DNA from: Pempheris klunzingeri
Taxonomy: Eukaryota; Chordata; Actinopteri; Acropomatiformes; Pempheridae
Length of the DNA: 64,000 bases
Direction: 5' to 3'
NCBI RefSeq assembly: GCF_042242105.1
Contig: NC_092012.1
Coordinates: 9,454,970-9,518,969 of the forward strand
Each line of letters opens with the position of its first letter. The stretch's first letter is position 1. Below are positions 30,401 through 39,965 of this stretch, in pieces. The position numbers and the translations under genes are program-made. The notes below the pieces were generated by a model. That model was not told the DNA's origin. It did not search any database and saw nothing but the letters and a program-made list of their open reading frames with translations.

Positions 30401-31594
30401 TCCAGCATGTAGTCAGCGGTGTCATGGGGTCTCTGCCAAGTGTCCCCGATTTTATAAGACCGGCCACCTTCATGGCAACGATCTGTGGATGACAAAATGT
30501 AGACGCTCCATTGGTTTAAAAAGGTGTCTTTAATATACACTGGCACATATCCATCAATCACATTTTCTATTCAATCATTTTACAGTTTAAATCAAACACT
30601 GAGGTAATGCTGTGTGTCCGATGCATAAAAGAAGCAGGGCACACAACTGAGACTTTAATTTGAACAGAAAATTACTTCAATTTATTTTAAGACTATCTTA
30701 CAGTGTTTATTATTTTACATGCTATGTGCACAGTATTCACAGTGTAGTATTCTGTTACTCACTGGCGATGGTACAGCTGATCTTGCCCCGACCAGAACCA
30801 ATGCAGGTGCAGTCCCACATCATCCCGTCCTTTGGTCTCTCGTAGGTTTCACCCACCCGGTATGTCCGGTCATTGTGCTTATCGTAACAGGTCTCCTCCC
30901 CTGAGAGAAAAACAGGAGAAACACTACAAGGTTAAGACGTTATTATTGTGAACCAAAGTGGATATGTCTCTTGCTGCGTAAAGACGCACAAGTGACTTAA
31001 CAAGTGGATCTCTCTCTTTTTTTTTTTTTTTTCTTTCCTTGTTGTTACTGACACAAAAGTCCTGAAAAGTCGGTCACTTTTTGTGAAAAGTGAGAAAAAA
31101 ATAGCCTGCTAAGACACCTCTGTATTAAACCGGTCGGCCTCTCACTGACCTTCAGGCTTAGTTTTACATTTGATGCCTGTTGCTCCATAGCAGGTGCACA
31201 CCAGAGTACTATCACGGTAGGTTTTCTCCCACTGCTCGTTCGGCCTGTATGAGCGACCGTTTTCCTCACAGCCGACTAGAAACCATATGATAAGAATATT
31301 GTCACATAGAGATTATTAAACATTTGGACCGTAAAGCGTTGGCTGATTCGGCTGGATTTGAGAGTAATGTGCATTAATCGAAATTACTTTTTAATGCAAC
31401 ATAACATATTTAGAAGAGTTCAACTTAAGCATACTTGGACCATTTTACCAACCTGGAGTAACGGCCGCTGCGTCGTGGACATCAGGATACAGCTGATACT
31501 GCCCAGTTTGTCTTTTGCTCTTCTTTGGCAAGCCGTGGACTGCGCTGCTTACGCACAGCGCAACCAGTAACCCTGCTAGTGGGCTACCAGTCAT
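11378..31594 (-). CDS. FN1: FN1: fibronectin, complete 46-coding-exon gene
   Basis: Secreted, disulfide-linked dimeric extracellular matrix and plasma glycoprotein that binds integrins, collagen, fibrin and heparin. I traced 46 coding exons with GT-AG junctions and consistent phase, totalling 7,398 nt (2,465 aa; full-length human about 2,477). Domain order: signal peptide and propeptide ending KSKR (residues 1-28), FNI-1 to 6 (about 48-335), two FNII (to 455), FNI-7 to 9 (to 598), FNIII-1 to 7 (to 1254), EDB (1255-1347), FNIII-8 to 11 (to 1714), EDA (1715-1804), FNIII-12 to 14 (to 1986/2079), variable region plus FNIII-15 (2080-2276), FNI-10 to 12 (from 2277), and a Cys-bearing dimerisation tail. 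RGDS is at 1607-1610. Exon coordinates are given in the block entries. Most introns are phase 1, as expected for shuffled modules. Teleosts often keep two FN1 copies; I cannot say which this is. Confidence 0.97.
12682..13383 (-). other. FN1: FN1 exons 40-41: variable (IIICS/V) region with LDV motif, and FNIII-15
   Basis: Exon 40 (12932-13383) encodes the whole variable region and the first part of FNIII-15 ([20 protein letters not shown]). Exon 41 (12682-12820) completes FNIII-15. LDV lies at residues 2100-2102 (13316-13324) in the context DRLDVPET, matching the mammalian CS1 site EILDVPST that binds alpha4beta1 integrin. The mammalian CS5 REDV motif is not seen. The rest of the variable region is rich in Asn, Gly, Gln and Pro and poorly conserved. 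In mammals this exon is subdivided through internal acceptors; AG sites exist here but their use cannot be inferred. Confidence 0.9.
13838..15560 (-). other. FN1: FN1 exons 34-39: FNIII-12 to FNIII-14
   Basis: Each module is split over two exons: FNIII-12 at 15373-15560 and 15207-15294, FNIII-13 at 14931-15110 and 14722-14811, FNIII-14 at 14160-14348 and 13838-13927. Diagnostic strings are [40 protein letters not shown] and [20 protein letters not shown], matching the human order. In mammals FNIII-12 to 14 form the major heparin-binding region. The interior introns (for example 14349-14721) contain no recognisable feature. Confidence 0.92.
15647..15916 (-). other. FN1: FN1 exon 33: extra domain A (EDA)
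   Basis: A single 270-nt exon (90 codons), the EDA size in mammals, flanked by phase-1 introns so that it can be skipped without a frame change. It begins [20 protein letters not shown] and ends PLVGTQAT, aligning with human NIDRPKGLAFTDV...IGTQST. It lies between FNIII-11 and FNIII-12, as expected. The integrin motif EDGIHEL of human EDA is replaced by EESEREL at 15,780-15,800. In mammals EDA inclusion marks cellular rather than plasma fibronectin. Confidence 0.93.
16180..17996 (-). other. FN1: FN1 exons 26-32: FNIII-8 to FNIII-11, the integrin-binding core
   Basis: FNIII-8: 17805-17996 and 17603-17692. FNIII-9: 17163-17429 (one exon). FNIII-10: 16915-17031 and 16663-16824. FNIII-11: 16411-16566 and 16180-16296. 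The RGDS cell-attachment motif lies at 16,703-16,714 in the context [11 protein letters not shown], identical to mammals over that stretch. The FNIII-9 position of the mammalian synergy sequence PHSRN reads PPTRD (17,269-17,283). As in mammals, FNIII-9 is encoded by a single exon whereas its neighbours are split. Confidence 0.95.
18235..18513 (-). other. FN1: FN1 exon 25: extra domain B (EDB)
   Basis: A single 279-nt, phase-1-flanked exon between FNIII-7 and FNIII-8, encoding [19 protein letters not shown] and [12 protein letters not shown]. It aligns closely with human EDB ([32 protein letters not shown]). EDB is usually the most conserved type III module, which fits. Inclusion is optional in mammals and the frame is kept if it is skipped. 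The upstream intron (18,514-19,428) is 915 bp and the downstream one 238 bp. Confidence 0.95.
20558..20586. repeat. Short tandem repeat, 8-bp unit TGCCATTC
   Basis: About three and a half perfect copies of TGCCATTC lie in the FN1 intron within FNIII-6. Confidence 0.8.
21775..21860 (+). mobile_element. 3' tail of a LINE/SINE-type retroposon with (GAATT)n end
   Basis: The plus strand reads TTGTAAAGCACTATGAGACA, then a GGGCTATACAAATAAA block and six GAATT-type pentamers at about 21,830-21,859. This is the well-known 3' end of teleost L2-type LINEs and the SINEs that share their tails. It sits in the FN1 intron between FNIII-3 and FNIII-4, antisense to FN1, and no coding part remains. Confidence 0.75.
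21861..22786. other. FN1 intron DNA of unknown origin
   Basis: This is the upstream two thirds of the intron between FNIII-3 and FNIII-4. It has short open frames on the plus strand (around 22,148-22,342 and 22,500-22,688) but no recognisable domain or splice structure. Its position beside a retroposon tail suggests decayed repeat DNA, but this is unproven. Confidence 0.4.
24602..24665 (+). repeat. Dispersed repeat fragment, copy A
   Basis: The plus-strand segment with GACTGAAAGCTCCAGAACAG and CTAAATGGACCTTGTGGT aligns with a segment near 46,873-46,935. The two diverged copies in one window suggest an interspersed repeat family. This copy lies in the FN1 intron within FNIII-1. Confidence 0.5.
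25472..26995. other. FN1: Longest FN1 intron (between FNI-9 and FNIII-1)
   Basis: A 1.5-kb intron with a GA-rich run near 25,525-25,540, a G/C homopolymer stretch near 26,003-26,020 and AT-rich DNA after 26,330. No exon or clear repeat is recognised. The plus strand of this intron starts right after exon 13 and ends at exon 12. Confidence 0.6.
26996..31594 (-). other. FN1: FN1 exons 1-12: signal peptide, FNI-1 to 9 and two FNII modules
   Basis: Exon 1 (31453-31594) gives a hydrophobic signal peptide ([14 protein letters not shown]) and a KSKR cleavage site followed by Gln, as in human. FNI-1 to 5: 31150-31275, 30763-30900, 30351-30482, 29781-29918, 29549-29695. Linker plus FNI-6: 29235-29417. 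FNII-1: 28928-29110; FNII-2: 28483-28659. FNI-7 to 9: 27518-27673, 27270-27398, 26996-27139. The four-cysteine FNI pattern and the FNII motif [22 protein letters not shown] are clear. FNI-5 and FNI-7 each carry GNGRGEW, the NGR tripeptide that can deamidate to isoDGR. In mammals FNI-1 to 5 bind fibrin and heparin, and FNI-6 to 9 with FNII bind collagen. Confidence 0.95.
28109..28340. mobile_element. Palindromic MITE-like element, copy 2 (FN1 intron 9)
   Basis: The arms 28,109-28,187 and 28,203-28,283 are imperfect reverse complements (for example GCATAAAGACTGGAGAC against CTGTTTCCAGTCTTTATGC), with a spacer of about 15 bp. An outer segment follows with GGTATCGATCTTCTCATCTA and then CCAAAATGCCGCAACTTTTC. 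There is no coding capacity. The structure fits a non-autonomous DNA element common in teleosts. Confidence 0.75.
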
Positions 31595-31765
31595 TTTGCA
31601 AAAAAATAAAGGTTAAGTGGGAAAAGAAATATATATATAAAAAAAAGATGTAAGTTAAGCTTGGAGAGATCTTTTTGTTCGTCCCTTATAATTTGCTCCC
31701 CGCTGCCGCCTCGCAGCCGGTGCACCAGACCGAGGAGAGAGGAGCGCGCTGGTTTTATACCCAAA
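31595..31765 (-). promoter_or_regulatory. FN1: FN1 5' UTR and TATA box
   Basis: Minus-strand TATAAAA lies at 31,753-31,759, about 160 bp upstream of the start codon, placing transcription start near 31,725-31,730 and giving a 5' UTR of about 130 bases. Mammalian FN1 promoters also have a TATA-type box. A GC-rich CCCGCCC box lies upstream at 31,818-31,824. I saw no full TGACGTCA CRE here. Confidence 0.65.
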
Positions 31766-32276
31766 CGCACCGCTGCAGCCCTTTGGAGGGGAGGGCTCTT
31801 ACCGGAGCCTGGATGACCCGCCCACGCGCAAACCTCACTGACACTCGACTCCTCACTTTCACGGAACGAAAGAAACCACAAGACAAGAAAAAAAAACAAC
31901 AACATCAAGTTAGGAGGATGAATGAGCATCCGAGGGCTGTTCAGGTGAGATGGCACCAGGATCCTCGATACCTGCTGTGATTCACAGATGGCACGCACGC
32001 AGAGAGTTGGGGTAAATCTGCAGAAACCTCTAGAAGTTAACATAATGGAAGAAAACGCCATATAAATAAACCACCATATATATATAAACCACCAAAAACT
32101 GCTCCACAGCTCGCTAGTAACCCCAAATAGTTCATAGTGAAGCGTTAGCAGGGCTGACCCAAGTCCTTTCTGGAGCAATTTGAGGTTCATTTTCAAGTGA
32201 ATTAACTTTGTCATTTGCAAAGCAAATATTTAAATGCACTTTATAACTATTGAAATGACTGCAATAAAATGTAAAA

Positions 32277-32310
32277 CCTAACTAACCTAACCTAAACCTA
32301 ACCTAACCCA
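32277..32310. repeat. Degenerate CCTAA tandem repeat
   Basis: About six CCTAA/CCTAAA units in a row. It resembles but is not the vertebrate telomere hexamer CCCTAA, and it is short. Confidence 0.7.
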
Positions 32311-34738
32311 GTTTCATGTGTATAGGTTGTGTATAGCAATGGATTTTCAACTATCACAATTTAAGGCACTGTATACATATATACATTAAATGTCTTTTCA
32401 TTTAGGGGCTCATGGTGGCTGATGGGGATAGCATTTACAGTATGTCTACTTTGCTGCTTCCAAAAGGAGCAAAAACTTCCAGGGACTGAACACAGCAGCT
32501 GGCTGATGAATGAGGGAAAGCTTAACTCCAGACTGGCTGTTCTGTTCTGTTAGGCTGTCCAGACAGGAGTTCACCGTTCAGCATTTCTGTCCATATTGAG
32601 AAATCAGTCGTATTTTTTTCTTCAGAATACCTGTTGAGTCATTGCTTGGAACAAAACTGTAGTTCTTTCCCATAATTTCCTCTGCTAAACCTTTGATAGA
32701 ATATTATTGATACCACATTGACAGATAATCCTTACCATTAAACTGTGCAAAAACCTAGACATTTGTTAACTGAATGTGTGCCAAGTATAATAAGTGTTAT
32801 TTAACACCTCAGCCAGTCTTACATCAATCCTTTTCACCTCCCACCACATATACATACACACACCGTCTCCCCCTTTTCTCCTCCTCCTACTCTACATCCA
32901 TCACGGTGTTTTTCCTGTCCTCATTTGTCATCTGTCTGGTTTAACCAAGTGTGTATGTGTTACAAAGAAGAAAAAAAATCACATTCAGTCCGCATGACTT
33001 CTCCAGACAAAAACACAATCTGTTTTCATGATGGTCAGTGCAACGTTCCATTTTAAACTCTGGTGTAAACCATGTTTAAAAAAAAAAAAAAAAAAGATAC
33101 TTCTGCTCATAAAGATACTAAAAACAAAGGTTGTTATAAGTTACATTATGAGTAACTTAAGTATCTGTGTAATGAATGCGGAATCAATTGTATTTTTTAT
33201 GAATTTTACAAAAATTTTACTTGATCATCAAATACAACTTGACTTTTAATGCTTCTATTATTCCTCTAAATCTCCTCTTAATTGTTGTTCACACAGAATA
33301 TATAATTTGTCCAAGTGCTTCACAGTTGAAGCTTTATTACACTTAAAGTGAGTAAAATATTCACACAATAAAGATGCTATTTTTATGGATGTTTCTTTGC
33401 ATTTAATGGATAATCCCAAATTTGTAGTACAGCATTTTATATCCTGTAACAAAGCACAACGTATTGGATTTTGTAGTCTGGGGGATTTGTGGGATCTTAT
33501 AGAATTTTTAAAAAAATGGTTGCGTTGTGACATAGTTATGTACCCACCAAGGGTCTGTGGGGTTAATTTGTGGGAAGTTAATTTCTCTGCCAAGAGACGA
33601 AATGCTTGAAAAACAATGTGCAAGAGGGAAGAGAAATAATGAAAGTGACCACAGCCTGCTGCCTGGGTCATGTCATGGCACAGGAGCTGCGTGTTTCACT
33701 AAACTTACTCATGGGTCTGGTCTGGAGAGCAGCTACTATGTGTGAGACAGCGATCACATAATTCCTGTCACAGGGCTTGTGGAACGACTGGTAAGTGAGG
33801 GCTGAAGAATGAAACACATGGTTTTGGGGAAACAGAGGAAGAAAACAGCAAAAACACTGTCCTTGTTTTTAAAGTGAGTGTTACTGAGTCACTAATCTTT
33901 CCTGTGTGGAAAAAGTCTCCACATACTTTCCACTTGTGAAACAGCGCCAAACTGTGGAGGATCAGAACTTAGGAGCTGCAGAATCTCAAAAGTATTACTC
34001 TTATAAGTTACTGATGTTATACAACACATTTTTCCTGAAGTGTGCACTTTTGCAGTATAGGGGAGGAACTGGTGTAAAAGAACGTATAAATATTTGTGAA
34101 CAAAAGAGACGTTCAGTTCCTACTTGAATGGTGTATTTGGGGTATGACTTAATTTCCTGAGCTGTTAGGTCTCACTATCAGATTTATGAGCTGTCTCTGT
34201 CCAAGCCTCTGGAAGGCTGCCTGGCTTCTATCAAAGTGAACAACCTCATCTCTTCTTCTCTCTCTGTCTGCCATCCACAACATCCATATTTCAGCAAAGA
34301 TTTATCTCCAGTCTGGTTGTTTTCACTTTGATTTTTTTTTGTTTTCTCTCAGAATGAGTGATTTGTATGCAGGAGTGAAGACCTTGATCTGATGATCTCT
34401 GAGAACTGGAGGTGGCTTTTACCGCAGAGTGCTAGTCAGACAACTCTTTGCAATTAAGACGACATCTGTATTCATTACTGTCAAAGTTGCATTACATTTG
34501 CATAGCAATTAAATTTTGAATTAAGTCTTGGTTGATTTGAAAACTCTGCAGTGCATTACCAAGCAACAACAATGTTCACTGGCACAGATTACCTAAACAT
34601 TACCTAACAAAACTGATTTTCACTCTGTACAGTAATTTAAATTTAACTATGCATTAATTGGTGAGCTGTGATAGAAAGCATTTGTAATTCTAAAATACAA
34701 TGTTTGTGGGGATATACACTTGCTGAGAGTTATATGGG

Positions 34739-34870
34739 AAGACTGCCACCAGTCTCATGTTTCTTCTTTCTTCTCATGTCAGCTGGTTACCATAGATTAG
34801 CATAAAAACTGAAAACACAGGGAGATAGCTAGCCTGGCTTTGTCTAAAGGTAACAATATCCACCAATTTC
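34739..34870. mobile_element. Partial MITE-like element, copy 3
   Basis: GAAGACTGCCACCAGTCTCA is followed by GATTAGCATAAAAACTGAAA and then TAGCTAGCCTGGCTTTGTCT with AAAGGTAACAA. These follow the order of the left half of the palindromic family seen at 28.1 and 62.1 kb. The right half is missing or too diverged. Confidence 0.6.
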
Positions 34871-36416
34871 TTGCTAAGACAACTAGTCATTTGCTATAGC
34901 CTCACAAACAGATAAGAGTGGTTTAAATTTCTAACTCTTTTATGCAAAAAAGAGTTAGAATACATGTTGAGCTTTGGGAGTGCTTGTTTTCAATGTGTGG
35001 CTCTCCACCACGGCTTCACCAAACTGTGGACAGGCAGCTTTGAGAGTGAGAGCCAGATGGCCACAGCTGGATGGAATAATTTGGGGAGGGAATGAAGGAT
35101 TGGGTGGTGCGTGAAGTGATAGAGAAATGGAAAGAAAATTGAGAGGGTTTAGAGGAAAAGTAGAAAGCTGGAGCATAAGGTTGCTGGTTCGTGTACTAGA
35201 AGGGTGGAGGATGGGATGAGCAGCGATGGGACCATGAATGTCTATCTGTCACACCCATGTCTGGCTCTTCTCCTGCTGTTTGCCTCCAGCTCCCTGCCTG
35301 AAGTAGTAAAAGTGGTGGGATTTGCAGAGCTTTTATTGTGTAGCTTTTCAGCTCACGTTTGGACAGAAGAATGCACCGGGTATTAGAAACATGCAAACAT
35401 AGAAAAACTTGCAGTAACGCAGAAGTTCATGGTCCGCACAGCTAAGGGGAGAACACAAAACGGTTGAGCAATATCATTTGAGGGTGTCAGCATTCTCACT
35501 GGTCCTCGTCATTGCTCACGTCTGAATCAGTCTGAATTTTCTGCACAGGATGTGAAGAGCATCTGCTGGTCTGCTGACAACAAATGCCAGAGGTCGCCGA
35601 GAGCGGGCGGCCAGTGCGGAGACGAACACTCTGACGAAGCACTTTCCGAGATTCCACAACACAGTGCTACAATACAGAGTTGCCATGGAAACCAGATTGG
35701 GTGGGGCCATTTGGAGAGTGACAGTATGGGTTTGACAAGCGAAGGGTACTGATGGTGGTGCTTCATCAACTGAATTATATGTTGAGTCACACAAGACACT
35801 CACACACCCTTGTGATGAGGTAACCTCGGTGTCAGGAGTCCAGACGAGGAGCAAAGGCACCAGACAAAATATTCTATCATCAAATGTTTGGATTCACAAA
35901 AGCTTTTTGGGGGTCGGGGGGGAAGTCCACACAAACTTTCAAATCTTGTCAAAATGAGTCGAGATGCAAGTCAGGTCTCTAATGAAACATCATCAACTGT
36001 TTATTTTTACTTTCAAAGCTGTGTTGATCGAGACCAAGCCAATGCAAAGACCCAATAATTCAAGGAGTGCAGGTCCCACCTCAGGTCAGGTCTCCATTGA
36101 ACACAACACTAACATTATCACCTCATAAAGTTTATGTAATACACTTAGCAAACACTTGCTTATTTGTACATTCAACAAATACGAAGCAACAGTCCAAAAT
36201 TAACTCTCCTTTTTTCTCTGATTTGGTCTCCACCAACTCCTCAGAGACTTTCCTAGTTCTTTAGCTGCTAACTGTCTCCCATTAAGTGGGTAGCCGGTTT
36301 TTAAAGCTGATGAGAGTGATGAGTAACAGTAGCAGTAACATCAAAATATTGAGGGTGGAGGTGTAACAAAACCAAAAAGATGCTCAAATGATCCATAGAG
36401 CTCAGGGGTACTGTAG

Positions 36417-36475
36417 CGTTGGGTGGAAATTCTCTGTTGGTTCGTCACTACAAGCAAAGACTTTAAGACTCAGGT
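36417..36475 (+). repeat. Dispersed repeat fragment paired with 20,697-20,740
   Basis: GTTGGGTGGAAATTCTCTGT and TTCGTCACTACAAGC closely match GTTGGGTGATGATTCTCTGT and TTTGCCACTACGAGT at 20,697-20,740 (FN1 intron), in the same orientation. This suggests an unclassified interspersed repeat. Confidence 0.5.
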
Positions 36476-37940
36476 AATTATGTTGTGGTGTGGATACAGA
36501 ATCATAACTGAAAAGACTGATGTGGTGGTATATGAGGAAGTCTCCCACCTCCTCCACCTTTCTTGCCTTTTTTTGGGGTCTATCCTGATCCAAGAGTTGA
36601 TCTCCAACTGCAAAGCTTTGTGGACGCCGATCCACACCCTCCACCTCTGCAGGCAGCTGTGTGTCCTCAGTGTGGTCACAGTTTATATCTCCACCTGTCA
36701 AACCTGACATTAGCTATGCTGCCATTTCCAGGACAGCAGTCTTCGGTCACACTTCACCTTCAAACAGGGATGTGGAAACCTTCTCTGTGTTTTCAAATAA
36801 TGACACCAGGTGTAAAAAAGGATGACCTGAACAGGGTAACACGTTTGTATTTCCATTTCTGCTATGAGTTTGTGTGACAGAGGAAGAAGGAGAGACGGAA
36901 AAAGGAACGAAGGTGTATGCTGCGTGCTACTACTTCTCTAACCTGCACCCGCACTCACAGTCTACAGCTGAATTCAGTGAATATGAAATGGAGGAGCTAT
37001 GCTTTTACTGTGGGGTTAATTTCCCAGACTGTCCCTGTGGTTTGAATAAGGCTAATGGGAAAAATAGAGGAAACAAGTCTGCATCTTGTTTACCCACTGA
37101 AATTAAAAAATAGACACTTTGTTAGTGTTGCAAAATGAGCTTCGCAGACATGCACAGAATTTGGGACCCATGTGAAAACGTCTGTGCCTTTTCCTGTTGT
37201 CACGCCAACTAAGACTGATTGTCTTATAAAACAGAGGCCACGATTCATCACATTAATGAATTTTCTGATCGGACCTCCAGTGGAAAGGTGATGTTATTCA
37301 CACAGACAGGGCACATTTCCAAAGGACTTACGGTAACCTCCAAAGGCATTGAGGTAGGGAATCGTTCTGGACTGACCTTGGTCAGTCTTGTTACTCACAC
37401 TGTTGGTGTGTGTCTGGGACGTGCACTTGTGCACTTCCCACTTCGCAACAACCTGCCTGCCTCGTCATCTCTCACTGAGCAAGTTGTCCTCATAAGCTCC
37501 GGGAGGAAGGAGACAAAGAGGGGCTTTGAGTGGGCAGAACTGTTGCTTGCCTTCCTTCGGGAGAGGCAATACAAACCAATGGAGGTTCTAATAAGCCAGC
37601 CAACAGTCAAGATGTTGTTGTTGTTGTTGATGAGTAAATACATTAATTCCCTTCTGCAGTAAAAGCTGTTTTTGCCCAACACTCTGAGCCAATTTGGATC
37701 CTTGTTCTAGCTGTTTTACTTGTGGTATTTGTTTCCACATCTTGTGAAACGTTCCGCCTTATGAGTGAGCAGCTCCTATTATACTCTCCTTCACTATGTG
37801 TTTTATTAGACAATAGATTGTTTTCTCTAAATTATAGTAGACTGACATGCAGGCAGCATACACCAGGACCAGGCAAGGTATATTCCAGTTCTCCTGCAAG
37901 TCTCCTAAAATTTCCTGACGACATTACCGACATAAAGCAG

Positions 37941-37994
37941 ACTTTCAGTGTGTCGAGCCCGCAGGCGAGCAGAATGAAGGTTTACGAGACCCTA
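37941..37994 (+). other. Possible orphan exon A
   Basis: A CpG-containing stretch stands out from AT-rich surroundings. It ends in an exact consensus donor (GTAAGT at 37,995-38,000) and has candidate acceptors at 37,940 and 37,948. An open frame runs through it (ASRMKVYETL before the donor). I do not recognise the peptide. It could be part of an unannotated transcript or chance. Confidence 0.2.
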
Positions 37995-38341
37995 GTAAGT
38001 AAAAAAATGTAATTCAGAGTCTCGCCCTCTCTCTGCTGTGTGGTTTTCTCATTGACAACACTTTTCCCTCCCCCTCTGCCAATGTGTACCTTTAAAGGCT
38101 TAAAGAAAAAACAATTTTTCTACCAAAGCAGCAATCCTTTGTTAAGCTCACCCATTTTGTGCACAACAAATACACACATACACAAACGTGATTCCACAAC
38201 ACTGAGTATCATGCCTAAATATTATCTGTAACTGAGCCCTGATGACCTCTAACTTTCCAAACCAGTGAGGGGAAATATCATTAACACACACACTGTGTAC
38301 CTTGCTGTAAGCATCACCATTACTCACTCATTCCCGTCTAG

Positions 38342-38406
38342 ACGACATGGACATGCCAGTTCACCTGGGGCTGTATGGAGGAGGAGGCCCACCTGCCTCA
38401 TCCCAG
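38342..38406 (+). other. Possible orphan exon B
   Basis: A 65-nt GC-rich segment is bounded by a pyrimidine-rich acceptor (CATTCCCGTCTAG) and a consensus donor (CAG then GTGAGG). Two frames are open, one reading MDMPVHLGLYGGGGPP. It lies 350 bp after candidate exon A on the same strand. No family is recognised. Confidence 0.2.
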
Positions 38407-39839
38407 GTGAGGTCAGCCTGTTTTGGGAAACGCATGACAAGCCCAACTGATGCTGTTAACATAATATGGTAGGGCTTGGTGGGAATTAATGATCAACAGA
38501 AAGAAAACAACTGTCATTTGAGATGCAAGTGTAGGAACCACAGTGTGGCTGGTTCGTGAACCGGATAAGGTCTGCTTAGCTTGAAAAAAAAAGGAGCTGT
38601 ACTGACAGAAGTCTGTGTGGAAGTGTAATGAAAGCATTCATGCGTAGACCACCAAAGTCCCCTCAATACACACACATAGTCAGACATCTCCACAAATATA
38701 CACATGCACAGAAATACACAGACACCTCAGCAAACACAGTCTGAAAAGTAAGCTGATGTCTGTTCACAGTCATATTTGTAAATGAAACAAGAATTGAAGA
38801 AGTACTTCCGTGCAATCCTTGCCAGAGCAAAATCTGTCCACCCTGTCTTCGATTTATCAGACACACCTGTGTTAGCATTCCGCTTTGACACCACTACTAG
38901 AAATGATACACTGGCCTCCATATCATCTGTGCCAACATGAACAGAGCAGGGCTGGGGAGGTTTGAATCAGATGGGGAGACAGTGGAGGAAGGGCAGAGAA
39001 GCTGTGGATGAGTTGCTGAGTGAAGCTTTGGTCACAGTTCACACCCAGACAATGATTCTACCAGTGGCTGACAGGAGGGATATAATGGCATTTGTCAGGG
39101 TTGATAGGGAGGTGATGATGTTGGGACTGTAAAGTGTGAGCTCTCCTGCAAAAACAGACAAGTACTAATATTACAATCCTGTCACCAGACAAGAAAGTTG
39201 ATGACATGATTCTGTAAAACCCATAATTATGCTCAGTTTGACCTTGTCAAACATGGTTAAACTTTGATCCAGTTTTGAAGTTAAAAATTTCTTAATGGAA
39301 AATTTGTAAGAAAAAGATTTTGGTTGTTGCAAATAAAAGATATAGTTAAAGCTACGGAACTAAAACAATTATAAGGAAAGATTGTAGGTACAGTTAACAG
39401 GTGACAATAATTGTAAGTGGCAAGCCACAAACTTCCACAAAACAATTCCATCCACCATCCAACCTCCAACCCCTAACTCTCTAGCTAGCTTTATGAGGGA
39501 GACACTTACTGGGCACTGAACGTTGGCATTGGACATTAATTTGTGAGGTGTGAAATCCTTCAATATGAACATTATTCATAGGTATGCCAGACTGGATATT
39601 AGAAAAAGAACAGTGGTATTCATTATAATCACCCCTACTTAACACAGCTGCTATACTATAAGTATATTGTGTTTGCAGTTTGCCCTGCTTTCCATGTAGT
39701 TCATTTCAGTCAAGCAAAAAATTGATCATGAAAACATTTAGACTTCATACCTATTTGATTAATAAGTTTTGGGTGCAATTGTCAAGACAGCACTACTAAA
39801 CAGACTATGAAACTGTGCTGTCTTACACAGCCCAAGTCC

Positions 39840-39965
39840 TCTCTCCAGGACAGGAACTACCTCTAGGTGGTAACATAATGTGTGGAGTTCCCCAAGGCTC
39901 AATCCCTGGGCCTCTTTTATTTAACTTTTACATGCTTGGATCAGGCCAAATAATGCAAAACAAAC
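39840..39965 (+). mobile_element. Relic of an L2-type LINE reverse transcriptase
   Basis: A conceptual plus-strand translation reads CGVPQGSIPGPLLFNFYML, the conserved VPQGSxLGPLLF block of LINE-2/CR1-type reverse transcriptases. Flanking sequence (DRNYL-like upstream, GQIMQ downstream) also fits. No intact frame surrounds it, so this is a dead fragment. Confidence 0.8.

Noticed and set aside
31591..32220. A 209-codon minus-strand open frame over the FN1 5' UTR and promoter
   Set aside because: It overlaps the TATA box and 5' UTR, has low-complexity hydrophobic runs and no family resemblance. Its frame differs from FN1 exon 1.
32277..32310. Interstitial telomere sequence marking a chromosome fusion
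   Set aside because: The unit is CCTAA rather than CCCTAA and the tract is only 34 bp, so it is not evidence of a fusion despite lying in the synteny-junction interval.
33258..33671. A 137-codon minus-strand and a 74-codon plus-strand open frame
   Set aside because: Both lie in AT-rich DNA, overlap each other and show no domain or splice context. They may be fossil repeat coding, but nothing supports a gene.
37219..37662. A 147-codon plus-strand open frame
   Set aside because: No recognisable domain, and a similar-sized antisense frame overlaps it. Length alone is not enough.
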